Shown here: positions 44,745-54,073 of the stretch, in pieces
How positions within the stretch are numbered: the first letter of the stretch is position 1
Layout of the letters: each line of letters begins with the position of its first letter
Source: Filimonas sp.
GTDB lineage: Bacteria > Bacteroidota > Bacteroidia > Chitinophagales > Chitinophagaceae
DNA: 64,000 bases
NCBI GenBank assembly: GCA_017306865.1
Contig: JAFKHH010000013.1
Location: 434,001-498,000 of the forward strand
Reading direction: 5' to 3'
Notes under the pieces: model-generated
Told to the model about the DNA's origin: nothing
What the model saw: the letters and a program-made list of their open reading frames with translations, nothing else
Databases searched by the model: none
Made by a program: the position numbers and the translations under genes

Positions 44745-47700
44745 TTATGTCTTTGTGGCTCCCTCCGCGTACTCGCTCGGTGTTACACCAAATTGTTTTT
44801 TAAATTCTTTACTAAAGTATTTTCGGTCGTTGAAGCCGATCATATAAGCTACTTCATATACGGTAAATTGCTTTTGTTTCAGCAGCGTTGCAGCCTTGTT
44901 CAAACGCACTGTTTTAGCAAAATCATTGACTGACATGCCCGTAATGGCTTTCACTTTTTTGTATAGTACAGACTGGCTCATCGCCACCTTCAACGCCAGC
45001 AGGTCTACGCCAAATGCCGGGTTTTCCATGTTCTCTTCTATGGCCTGCGTTAGTCTGGAAAGAAATTGCGTATCTACTGTATTTGTTTGTGGCGCTGGAG
45101 CTGGCGGGTCCTGTAGCAACTGCCCGCTAAACTGTTTGCGTATCTTCTCTCTTGCAGCCAGCAGGTTTTTTACATGCAGTTCCAATACCTGCGTGCTGAA
45201 TGGTTTGGTCAGATATACATCTGCGCCGTTTTCCAGTCCGCTGATATGGTCTGACTGAGCGCTTTTGGCTGTCAGCAATATAACAGGGATGTGACTCGTG
45301 CGCTCATCTGTTTTGATGTGGTTACAAAAGGTAAGGCCATCCATTACCGGCATCATCACATCACTAACGACCAGGTCAGGTATTTGCTCTGTAGCTGTAC
45401 GTAAGCCTTCCTGTCCGTTGCCCGCTGTGAGTATGTTGTAACGATGTTCCAGTGTTTCCTTTATCAGCGCCCGCAATTCTTCATTATCCTCTGTAACCAG
45501 TACGGTGTATTGTTTAGTGTCTTCGTCTGCTGTAGCAACAGTTGCGATAGGCGTATTGGGTAATGCAGCATCCGTAGTATTATTTTCTTCTATCTCTGTA
45601 AAGTGTTCGCGCCCTTTCAGCAGTGTAACAGTGAAGTTTGTTTGTCCCTCTTTAGTCGTTGTGGCCGGGGTACTCTTAACCGTTAAAGTGCCTTTGTGCA
45701 GTTCCACTATGTTTTTAGATAAGGCAAGGCCGATACCATAGCCTGTATTTTGTTTGCTATGATCATAGACCTGGAAGAAATTGGTAAATAATTTATCCAG
45801 GAACTCCGGTGCAATGCCGCGGCCATTGTCAATGATATGGATCAAAACTTTATCCTGCTTGTTTTCTACGTGCAATAAAATATGTCCGCCTTCCGGTGTG
45901 AACTTGAACGCATTCGTAAGCAGGTTAAAAATTACCTTTTCCAGTTGTTGTTCATCAAAGTAAAGTGGGAGTGTGTCTATCTCATGTATAAACGAAATGT
46001 GGATCTTTTTTGCTAAAGACAATTCTTCAAAGCCTTTGTAAATATCATTCAAGAAATGAATAAGGTTATGCTGCGCAACATGTAATTGTAAATGGTTTGA
46101 CTCTGCTTTGCGGAAGTCCATCAGTTCACTCACCAGCTTCAGCAGGCGATGAGCATTGTTTTTAATGTTGCCCAATTGTTGGTTTAGTACAGTGTTTTGT
46201 TTGTAGTCCTGCTCCATCTTTTCTACCGGCGTCATGATCAGTGTAAGATGCGTACGGATCTCATGCGACACATTGGTAAAGAAATTCAGTTTTACCCTGT
46301 GCAATTCTTTATCCCGGTCCAGCAAAGCTTTCACATAGAAGTAGCGGATAATGAAAAATAAAATGGCGGCGATCACTAAAATGTATAAGCAATATGCCCA
46401 CCATGTTTTCCAGAATGGCGGCGATACTACGATCTGCATACGTACCGGCTTACTCCATATGCCGTCATTGTTAGACCCTTTTACAAGAAAAGTATAATGG
46501 CCAGCCGGCAGATTGATGAATGTAGCTGCAGGTACGGATACTTCCGTCCACTCTTCATTTACACCTTCCAGCTTATACGCATAGCGGTTTTTGTTTGGCT
46601 TGATAAAATTCAGCAAAGCAAACTCTACCGTGAATGTGTTTTGGTTGTGGCTAAACGTAAGTGTATTCGTATGCCCGATATCCTTTTGCAGGATATTGTT
46701 TTTATCGTTAATCTCTACCGCACGGTTAAATAATTTCAGCCCTGTAAATACAAGCGAGGCGGGTGTAGTATTGCTTTCTATTTTAGAAGGAAAAAATGAC
46801 GTCAAACCTTCCATGCCGCCAAAATACAATTCACCATTACGGTCACGGTAAGAAGAGTTGTAATTAAATTCATTTCCAGCAAGCCCGTCACTGGTTGTAT
46901 AGTTCTGAAACGTTTTTGTTGCAGGGTTAAATTTAGATAAGCCATTGCTCGTACTCACCCACAGGAAGTGTTGTTCATCCTCCTGTATGCTTACCACGTT
47001 ATCATTTGGCAAACCATCTTCCTTTGTGTAGAAAGTGAAGTTCCCTTTATCTGCATTGTACAAGCCCAGGCCGCCATAGTGCAGGCCGATCCAAATATTA
47101 CCGCGTGCATCTTCTTTTATGCAGTTGATGTTCTTATTGCTATCCCCGCTGTTGATAGAGATTTGTGTTAACGTATTTCCCCCTTGTTGAAACGTATATA
47201 GCCCCGTAAATGTGCCGATCCAGATCGTTCGTTTGCTATCCTCTATTACTGACGTTACATTGTTTTTATACAATTGCTTGGCAATTGCATTTTCCGGCGC
47301 AGGTTCCAGCGTATTGTTTGCCCATTTAAATACATTCAGGCCAGCATGTCTGCCTACCCATAGCAAACCGTTGCTGTCTTCCAGCAGGGCAACTACTTCA
47401 CCATAGTTGGGCCTTTTGTCTATTGCCTGTAAAAAATAGCTGAATTTCCCCGTAGCAGGATTCAATAAATTCAAGCCGCCGCCATGCGTGCCCACCCAAA
47501 GGTTTTCACGCTTGTCTATATACACTGTTTTGATCAGGTTAGAGCTGATGCTTCCGGCGGAAGACTGGTTTGTATAAGCGATTATTTTCTGTGAAGCCTT
47601 GTCGTAATAGTTGAGTCCACCGCCCTCTGTACCAATCCACAGGTTATTTTTATTGTCAGCCACAATGCCGCTCACCACATTATTGCTAAGGCTGGAAGCT

Positions 47701-48776
47701 TTGTTGTCGTGCTGCAAGAGAGAGAAACTGGTCGTGTATTTATGTACCACATTCACGCCGCCGAAAAAAGTACCTACCCACACCGAACCATTTTTATCTT
47801 CGAAAATGCTGTGTACAGAATTTTGACTCAGGCTTTTCCTGTCTGCTGCATTATACCGGTAAGAGGTACATTGTTTGCCAGGTAGCGTCATAATGGTCAA
47901 ACCCTCCTGCGTACCAATCCAGAGTTTGTTAGAAGCATCTGCCAGCACTGTGCGTATATTGTTGTTGATAATGCCATTGGGCGAAGCCATAAAACGTGTG
48001 AAAGTGCGCGTAACCTTGTTGTACAGGTTCAGGCCATTGGCGGTAGCTATCCAGCAGTTCATATCCCTGTCTTCATCTATCCCTGTAATGAAATCACTGC
48101 TCAGCGCCGTAGCATTTTTCTCATCTGCATGAAAAACGATACCTCCGTAATGCCCGTTACTATAATATAATTGTACCAACCCATTGGTTGTGCCTATCCA
48201 AAGGTCACCGCCGTGGTCTTCGTAAATGCAGCGGATACTTTTAGTCGTCAATTCAACCGGTAACCCGGCATCCTTTACCGGTTCGAAAGTTTGCTCATTG
48301 CTGCTCTTGTGGTATAAGCCTTGAGAAGTGCCCACCCACAACGTGCCTTTTTTATCCTGGTAAATACAATTCACATAATTGGAAGCAGAGGAAGACAATC
48401 GTATGCGGAAAAAACTATTGTGTTCGGCATCAAACCTGTTTAACCCCTTGTCCGTACCAGCCCACAACGTCTGTGAGGCATCGCAAAAAATTGCATTTAC
48501 ATTGTTGTCAGAAAGCGAAGTGGTATCGCCGGGAATATTTTTATATGTAACGAAATGAAAGCCATCGTAGCGGTTCAGGCCATATTGTGTGCCAAACCAC
48601 ATAAAGCCCCGCATATCCTGCGCAATGGCTAAGACTGAGTTTTGGGACAACCCTTGTGTAATGCCAAAATGGGAAAACGAAATTTGCTGCCCCTCAACCT
48701 GTAGTACAGTCGCCAGGGCAAGCAGGCAAAAAAGAAAATACCTGCACACACTTCTCATTGGGTATAGCTCCTTCAT
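44745..48776 (-). CDS. Hybrid two-component system regulator (propeller-kinase-REC-AraC)
   Basis: About 1,343 residues combining sensor, kinase and transcription factor. After the signal peptide (CRYFLFCLLALATVLQVEG) come about 14 propeller repeats (FGITQGLSQNSVLAIAQDMRGFMWFGTQYGLNRYDG and similar), a Y_Y_Y domain (YAYKLEGVNEEWTEV), one membrane helix (YCLYILVIAAILFFIIRYF), HisKA, HATPase, a receiver (LVVSDVMMPVMDG) and an AraC-type helix-turn-helix ending FGVTPSEYAEG. In the H-box the usual Pro is His (SHEIRTHLTLI). Regulators of this type bind a glycan fragment in the periplasm and activate the adjacent SusCD locus, here divergent. An ATG six codons later, behind AAGGAG, is an alternative start. 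Confidence 0.94.
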   Translation of the reverse strand: MKELYPMRSVCRYFLFCLLALATVLQVEGQQISFSHFGITQGLSQNSVLAIAQDMRGFMWFGTQYGLNRYDGFHFVTYKNIPGDTTSLSDNNVNAIFCDASQTLWAGTDKGLNRFDAEHNSFFRIRLSSSASNYVNCIYQDKKGTLWVGTSQGLYHKSSNEQTFEPVKDAGLPVELTTKSIRCIYEDHGGDLWIGTTNGLVQLYYSNGHYGGIVFHADEKNATALSSDFITGIDEDRDMNCWIATANGLNLYNKVTRTFTRFMASPNGIINNNIRTVLADASNKLWIGTQEGLTIMTLPGKQCTSYRYNAADRKSLSQNSVHSIFEDKNGSVWVGTFFGGVNVVHKYTTSFSLLQHDNKASSLSNNVVSGIVADNKNNLWIGTEGGGLNYYDKASQKIIAYTNQSSAGSISSNLIKTVYIDKRENLWVGTHGGGLNLLNPATGKFSYFLQAIDKRPNYGEVVALLEDSNGLLWVGRHAGLNVFKWANNTLEPAPENAIAKQLYKNNVTSVIEDSKRTIWIGTFTGLYTFQQGGNTLTQISINSGDSNKNINCIKEDARGNIWIGLHYGGLGLYNADKGNFTFYTKEDGLPNDNVVSIQEDEQHFLWVSTSNGLSKFNPATKTFQNYTTSDGLAGNEFNYNSSYRDRNGELYFGGMEGLTSFFPSKIESNTTPASLVFTGLKLFNRAVEINDKNNILQKDIGHTNTLTFSHNQNTFTVEFALLNFIKPNKNRYAYKLEGVNEEWTEVSVPAATFINLPAGHYTFLVKGSNNDGIWSKPVRMQIVVSPPFWKTWWAYCLYILVIAAILFFIIRYFYVKALLDRDKELHRVKLNFFTNVSHEIRTHLTLIMTPVEKMEQDYKQNTVLNQQLGNIKNNAHRLLKLVSELMDFRKAESNHLQLHVAQHNLIHFLNDIYKGFEELSLAKKIHISFIHEIDTLPLYFDEQQLEKVIFNLLTNAFKFTPEGGHILLHVENKQDKVLIHIIDNGRGIAPEFLDKLFTNFFQVYDHSKQNTGYGIGLALSKNIVELHKGTLTVKSTPATTTKEGQTNFTVTLLKGREHFTEIEENNTTDAALPNTPIATVATADEDTKQYTVLVTEDNEELRALIKETLEHRYNILTAGNGQEGLRTATEQIPDLVVSDVMMPVMDGLTFCNHIKTDERTSHIPVILLTAKSAQSDHISGLENGADVYLTKPFSTQVLELHVKNLLAAREKIRKQFSGQLLQDPPAPAPQTNTVDTQFLSRLTQAIEENMENPAFGVDLLALKVAMSQSVLYKKVKAITGMSVNDFAKTVRLNKAATLLKQKQFTVYEVAYMIGFNDRKYFSKEFKKQFGVTPSEYAEGATKT

Positions 48777-48804
48777 AATACAGTTAGATGTTGACACAAA
48801 TCAA

Positions 48805-49015
48805 TTTGAGATTTGAAATTTCAAATTTGAGATTTCTCACAAAGTAGCGCAAAGAATTCAAAGACAATTCTCTCGCGGAAATCGCAGAATACGCGGAAAT
48901 ATCCATTCGTAACTCAACTTTTTCCCCGGCCCTGCGATGAATTTTCCAAAGCCGCAAAGCATTTCCACTATGTAACTATGTACCTATACTTCTATGTGTT
49001 TAAAAAATTTGCTCC
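48805..49015. repeat. Phrase-repeat block left of the PUL
   Basis: ATTTGAGATTTGAAATTTCA, ATTCTCTCGCGGAAATCGCA and CTATGTACCTATACTTCTATGTGTTTAAAAAATTTGCT; the last is a diverged copy of the right-centre part of the MITE-like elements. No gene. Confidence 0.6.
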
Positions 49016-49134
49016 GGTCTATATGGCGGATTTCTGACCCCTGACTTCATGACCAATGACTATTCTTCCCGGTCGAAAATCCATTCTTTCTCCTTGCTGC
49101 ACTAAAATTAACCCATTGATAATAAACACACGAA

Positions 49135-49189
49135 GGGGGAATATCCTATAAACTGGATTTTCCCCTCATAAGAACAGGATTCTCCCCCC
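49135..49189. promoter_or_regulatory. Candidate operator for the hybrid regulator
   Basis: GGATTTTCCCC (49155) and GGATTCTCCCC (49177) are direct repeats 22 bases apart, and GGGGAATATCC (49136) is an inverted version just upstream. The cluster lies between the divergent hybrid regulator and first susC, about 280 bases before susC. Two-turn spacing of direct repeats suits an AraC-type domain. The remaining bases to the susC start form a long leader with no recognised gene. Confidence 0.4.
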
Positions 49190-49467
49190 ATCTTTTTTAA
49201 TACAGCCTTCATTTTTACATGTGCTCGTTGCCGGACTGTGAGAAGCCGGCGTTCCTGATTGCCATAGAAATGAACTATAAACTAACGCAAATGACTGCTA
49301 CTGTACGATTGCGCTGGCGTGTGAACAATATGTTCCCGCAACATAAAAGATATTTCTACCGTCCGGGTTGGTGCTATCACAAACCTGCTATGGCGGTAAC
49401 CCTGCTGTATTCTTTTTATTCTCCGATACATTCTACTATCTACCAAACAAGCTAAACAAACTGCATT

Positions 49468-52260
49468 ATGAAGAAAAAACGCGTATCCTTACTACAAAGG
49501 GCCACCCGGAACACGGCTGCATGCCTGGGTATCCTTTTGTGTACCCAGGCAGTGTATGCGCAGGATGCCGATACCCTGAAAACGAATGGCAAATCTGCCA
49601 AACGGCTGGTAGCTTTCGGTGCACAGCGCAACGAACAGGTGCTTGGCGCTTACGGAACAGTGGATGGCAAAAGCCTTGAATCTGTACCGGTGGCACAACT
49701 GGAGCAAACGCTGTATGGCAAACTGGCCGGGCTGAACCTCTGGCAAAGTTCGGGCAAGCCGGGAGCTGACCAGGCAGGCATATACCTGCGTGATGAAGCG
49801 CCGCTGATCGTTATCGACGGTGTACCCCGCAGCTACCTGAGCATAGATCCGCAACAGGTGGAATCTGTTACCGTACTAAAAGACGCACTCTCTACCGCCA
49901 TGTATGGCATGCGCGGAGCAAATGGTGTATTATATATAAAGACAAGGCAGGGGAGCGATGCGCCTAAAAGAATTTCCTTTACTGCGCAGACTGCTATACA
50001 ACAGCAATTGAGAACGCCGAAGTTTGTAAATGCGTATCAATATGCTTCTTTGTTCAATGAGGCTTTGCAGAACGATGGTAAATCGCCTGTGTACTCAGCT
50101 ACAGACTTGCAGAAGTACAAAGACCACTCCAGCCCGTACACACACCCTGATGTGGACTGGTATAATACTATTCTGAAAGACCAGGCAACCATGCAGCGCT
50201 ATAACCTGAATATATCGGGTGGTACTAAAATGGCGCGGTACTTTGTAGACCTGGATTACCTGAACCAGCAGGGCTTTTTTATTACAGACCCTAAGAATAC
50301 CTATCCTACTAATAATTATTATAAGCGATATGTATTCAGGAGCAATATAGATGCAGACCTGACAAAGTCTACATTATTTTCCATCAATCTCTTTGGACGT
50401 ATCAGGAATGGTAATGAGCCAGGTGCAACTACGTCCTCTATCTACAATAATTTACTGCTGACACCCAATAATGCGTATCCGGTAACAAACCCGAATGGTA
50501 CACTGGGCGGCAACCAGCAATATGTAAATAACCTGTATGGACAGGTCTTGCGTTCCGGCTATCGCCCGTCGGTAGACAGGAACCTTGGTGTAGATATAAG
50601 TCTTCGCCAGGACCTGAGTACGCTGACAAAAGGCTTGTATGCAAAAGTGTTGGGCTCGTTCAACTCTTATTATGCGGAAGCAATAGATCGTAGTAAATCA
50701 TTTTCGATCTACAATTTTCAACTGACACCACCGAATAATGATACCAGTTACCAAAAGATCGGAACGGATGTAACGCAGAATAATGCTACAGATATTACCA
50801 GCCAGAACAGGCAGATCTATACAGAGCTGTCACTCGGTTATGAAAGACGCTTTGGCAGCCATGAAGTAGGCGCGGAGGTAATGTATAACCATGATGATGT
50901 GGTAATGACTGACCTGCCGCTGGATAACTCTACCATTGCATCCCGTTTGCAGTACAATTATAACAGGAAATATTTTATAGAGTTTGCGGGTGCATATTCC
51001 GGGCTCAACCGTTACCCGCAGGGTAAACGATGGGGCTTTTTTCCTTCAGCAGGTATAGGCTGGAATATGAGCGAAGAAAGCTGGTTTAAAAAAGCTGTTC
51101 CTGTAGTTAGCTACCTGAAATGGCGTGCCAGCTATGGTATGGTCGGTGACAATAGTCTTGCGGGCAACTTCAGGTATAAGCAGTCTTACGTAAACAGCAG
51201 TACTGCTTATTTTCAAAACCCATCTACTAGCGCCAGTTCACTAATAGAAGCTACGCTGGCAAATCCAAACATTACATGGGAAAAAGTGAAAAAGTTTAAT
51301 GCCGGTGTAGATGTTGCTATGCTGCGCGGCAAGCTGGAGTTTTCGCTTGACTACTACAATCATCAATATTATGACCAGTTGCAGCAGCGTAACACAAACG
51401 CAAGTGATATGCTTGGTGTGACACTGCCTTTGGAAAACATTGGTAAAACAAGATACAGTGGCCTGGAATTACAAGCAGCCTATCATGCAAAAACCGGTAA
51501 AGTGAATTGGTTCGCAAGAGTGAATGCATCGCTTAGCGCAAGCAAAATCATCTTTATGGATGAAGTAAGACGTCCTTATGATTACCAGCGCCGTACAGGC
51601 GGGAGAGTGGGCCAGCCATTCGGTCTTACAGCAATAGGTTTTTACCAGTCACAGGCAGAGATAAATGCAAGCCCGGCTATAGAAGGCTATAAACCTGTAC
51701 CGGGTGATATTAAATATAAAGATGTAAATGGAGATGGCATCATCAATGTGTTTGATGAAACAGCCATCGGCAATACAAAACCGTTGTTTGCCTATGGTGT
51801 AACAACAGGACTGAGCTGGAATGGAATTGACTTCAGCATGGTGTGGCAAGGTGTTGCCAACACAAGTGTGTTTACCAATCTGCCAGGTTCATTGTCTTTC
51901 CAGTTAAATGCCAATGGCGGTTACGGGCAGGCATATGAGCAATCGCTGAACAGGTGGACTCCTGCTACTGCTGCAACGGCTACTTACCCACGGTTAACAC
52001 TGGGAGCTAACACAAACAATGACAGGGCTTCTACATTCTGGTTGAAGAACGGTAACTACCTGCGCTTAAAAAATGTAGAGCTGGGTTATTCACTACCGCA
52101 AAAATGGATACACGTTATCAGGTTGCAAAAGGTACGCGCTTTTGTAAATGCGTATAACCTGCTCACGTTTACCTGCCTGGAAAATGTGGATCCGGAAGTG
52201 GTGCAGTGGGGCTATCCAAACCAGCGTGTGATCAACTTCGGTATAAACATTCAATTCTAA
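49468..52260 (+). CDS. SusC-family TonB-dependent outer-membrane transporter
   Basis: A 930-residue outer-membrane protein with a signal peptide (CLGILLCTQAVYAQ). The plug begins RLVAFGAQRNEQVLGAYGTVDGKSLESV and contains the SusC motifs LYGKLAGLNLWQSSGKPGAD and VTVLKDALSTAMYGMRGANGVLYIKT. A 22-strand barrel fills the rest, ending RVINFGINIQF with the terminal aromatic residue. It lacks the N-terminal carboxypeptidase-regulatory-like domain of most SusC proteins, so it is shorter than usual. It pairs with the SusD gene 18 bases downstream to import glycan oligosaccharides using TonB energy. Confidence 0.94.
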   Translation: MKKKRVSLLQRATRNTAACLGILLCTQAVYAQDADTLKTNGKSAKRLVAFGAQRNEQVLGAYGTVDGKSLESVPVAQLEQTLYGKLAGLNLWQSSGKPGADQAGIYLRDEAPLIVIDGVPRSYLSIDPQQVESVTVLKDALSTAMYGMRGANGVLYIKTRQGSDAPKRISFTAQTAIQQQLRTPKFVNAYQYASLFNEALQNDGKSPVYSATDLQKYKDHSSPYTHPDVDWYNTILKDQATMQRYNLNISGGTKMARYFVDLDYLNQQGFFITDPKNTYPTNNYYKRYVFRSNIDADLTKSTLFSINLFGRIRNGNEPGATTSSIYNNLLLTPNNAYPVTNPNGTLGGNQQYVNNLYGQVLRSGYRPSVDRNLGVDISLRQDLSTLTKGLYAKVLGSFNSYYAEAIDRSKSFSIYNFQLTPPNNDTSYQKIGTDVTQNNATDITSQNRQIYTELSLGYERRFGSHEVGAEVMYNHDDVVMTDLPLDNSTIASRLQYNYNRKYFIEFAGAYSGLNRYPQGKRWGFFPSAGIGWNMSEESWFKKAVPVVSYLKWRASYGMVGDNSLAGNFRYKQSYVNSSTAYFQNPSTSASSLIEATLANPNITWEKVKKFNAGVDVAMLRGKLEFSLDYYNHQYYDQLQQRNTNASDMLGVTLPLENIGKTRYSGLELQAAYHAKTGKVNWFARVNASLSASKIIFMDEVRRPYDYQRRTGGRVGQPFGLTAIGFYQSQAEINASPAIEGYKPVPGDIKYKDVNGDGIINVFDETAIGNTKPLFAYGVTTGLSWNGIDFSMVWQGVANTSVFTNLPGSLSFQLNANGGYGQAYEQSLNRWTPATAATATYPRLTLGANTNNDRASTFWLKNGNYLRLKNVELGYSLPQKWIHVIRLQKVRAFVNAYNLLTFTCLENVDPEVVQWGYPNQRVINFGINIQF

Positions 52261-52278
52261 CTGCAAAAATTTCTGTAC

Positions 52279-53934
52279 ATGAAACGAGCCATTTATTATA
52301 TAACTATTGCTGCCGGTTTTTTGCTTACAGCTTCTTGCAGCAAAACACTGGAAAAAGAGCCGCTTGAATTGATCAACGACGACCTTGTCTTTGATAAAAT
52401 AGATAAGAACGCAGATTATGCTAAACAATACCTGAATGGCATTTACCTGTGTATGCCGGATGGCTACAACAGGGTAAACAATGCGTTCCTGGATGCGGGT
52501 ACGGATGATGCTGTACAATCGCAGGACGGTAGTGATATAGAAAGCTATCGCAATGGCCGCATCGCTGCACTGAACACAGTGGAAGGAGGTACTATGTGGA
52601 CGCGCTGCTACGCGGGCATAAGAAGGGCAAACATGTTCCTCTCTAAAATAGATGTTACGCCTGCAGACTCTACACTGAAAGTGCAATGGAAAGCGGAAGC
52701 CCGCTTCCTGCGTGCCTACTTTTATTTTGAGCTGGTAAAACGCTGGGGCGGTGTGCCACTGTTGGGCGACAAAGTATATGGGCTGACAGATAACATAAAC
52801 CTGGGCAGGAACTCTATTACAGATTGTATCAATTATATCTTAACAGAAATTACGGCTATACAGGATAAGCTTGTGCCTGCAAATGTTGCTGATAAGGATT
52901 GGGCAAGGGCGAATAAGGGTGCTGCACTGGCGCTACGCTCAAGGTTATTACTATACGTTGCAAGCCCGCTATACAATACCACAAACGATGTACAAAAATG
53001 GGCTGCAGCAGCAAGTGCCGCAAAAGATGTAATGCTGCTGGGCAACTATTCTCTCAACAGTGATTTTATAGGGTTGTTCAATGCAGTGAAAAACACAGAG
53101 ATCATTTTTCTTTTTGAAAAAGCACAAAGCCAGAATGTAGAAACAAACAATGGCCCTATAGGTTATACAGTTGGTAAAGGTTATACAAGTCCTTCTCAAA
53201 ACCTGGTAGATGCGTTCCTGATGAAGAACGGCAAACGCATACAGGACGCTGGTTCCGGATATGATGCAACCAACCCTTATGCCAATCGTGACCCACGTTT
53301 TGACGCCTCTATTTTATATAATGGTAAAACATGGCTGGGCAGACCGCTGGAAACATTTGATGGTGGTAAAGACAGGCCGGGCGGTAGTGCGTTGCAAACA
53401 AAAACAGGTTATTACCTGCGCAAGTTTATGGGCAAGTTTGAAAGCTCCGGCAGCTATAGCAACCAGAACCACCATGTGATCCTGTTTCGATATGCAGAAA
53501 TACTGCTGAACTATGCGGAGGCACTGAACGAAGCAAACGGGCCGGGTGCAACAAGCGGAGATGTGTACAATGCGCTGAAAGATATTCGTAAGCGTGCAGG
53601 CATAACTGCTGGTACAGATAATCTATATGGTTTACCTGCCACAACTACCAAAGATGATATGCGTGAGATCATCCGCAATGAACGCAGGATAGAACTGGCG
53701 TTTGAAGAGCAACGTTTCTGGGACATCCGCAGATGGAAAACAGCAGAGAGCGTAATGAATGCACCGGTAAAAGGAATGCGTATTGCAAAGTCACCAACAG
53801 GTACTTATACCTACACTGTACAGGATGTAGCGCCATCTACGTTTGATAAAACCAAAATGTACTGGTATCCTATCCCTTACTCAGAGATAGAAACCAATAT
53901 CAACATGACGCAAAATCCCGGATGGTCGTATTAG
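52279..53934 (+). CDS. SusD-family surface glycan-binding lipoprotein (RagB/SusD)
   Basis: A 551-residue lipoprotein (lipobox TASC in FLLTASCSKTLEKEPLELI). SusD hallmarks are the tetratricopeptide-like helices WKAEARFLRAYFYFELVKRWGGVPLLGD and the C-terminal ILLNYAEALNEANG, IIRNERRIELAFEEQRFWDIRRW and MYWYPIPYSEIETNINMTQNPGW. It forms the lid of the SusC transporter and captures substrate at the cell surface. Confidence 0.95.
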   Translation: MKRAIYYITIAAGFLLTASCSKTLEKEPLELINDDLVFDKIDKNADYAKQYLNGIYLCMPDGYNRVNNAFLDAGTDDAVQSQDGSDIESYRNGRIAALNTVEGGTMWTRCYAGIRRANMFLSKIDVTPADSTLKVQWKAEARFLRAYFYFELVKRWGGVPLLGDKVYGLTDNINLGRNSITDCINYILTEITAIQDKLVPANVADKDWARANKGAALALRSRLLLYVASPLYNTTNDVQKWAAAASAAKDVMLLGNYSLNSDFIGLFNAVKNTEIIFLFEKAQSQNVETNNGPIGYTVGKGYTSPSQNLVDAFLMKNGKRIQDAGSGYDATNPYANRDPRFDASILYNGKTWLGRPLETFDGGKDRPGGSALQTKTGYYLRKFMGKFESSGSYSNQNHHVILFRYAEILLNYAEALNEANGPGATSGDVYNALKDIRKRAGITAGTDNLYGLPATTTKDDMREIIRNERRIELAFEEQRFWDIRRWKTAESVMNAPVKGMRIAKSPTGTYTYTVQDVAPSTFDKTKMYWYPIPYSEIETNINMTQNPGWSY

Positions 53935-54073
53935 TTGGCATGTTGTTCAGTAAAGCTATAGCCGGTTTCAAAGTTTCCTTGTTTTACAGTTCCATTTGAA
54001 ACGCCGGAACGATTGAAACTACTGCAAACGCTTACAGAGGCAACGTTGTAATAACACTTTCAAAACTGAAAAG

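Noticed and set aside
49219-49455. 78-codon frame in the first susC leader
   Set aside because: No signal peptide or motif, and it lies in the likely 5' untranslated region; a leader peptide cannot be excluded but nothing supports one.
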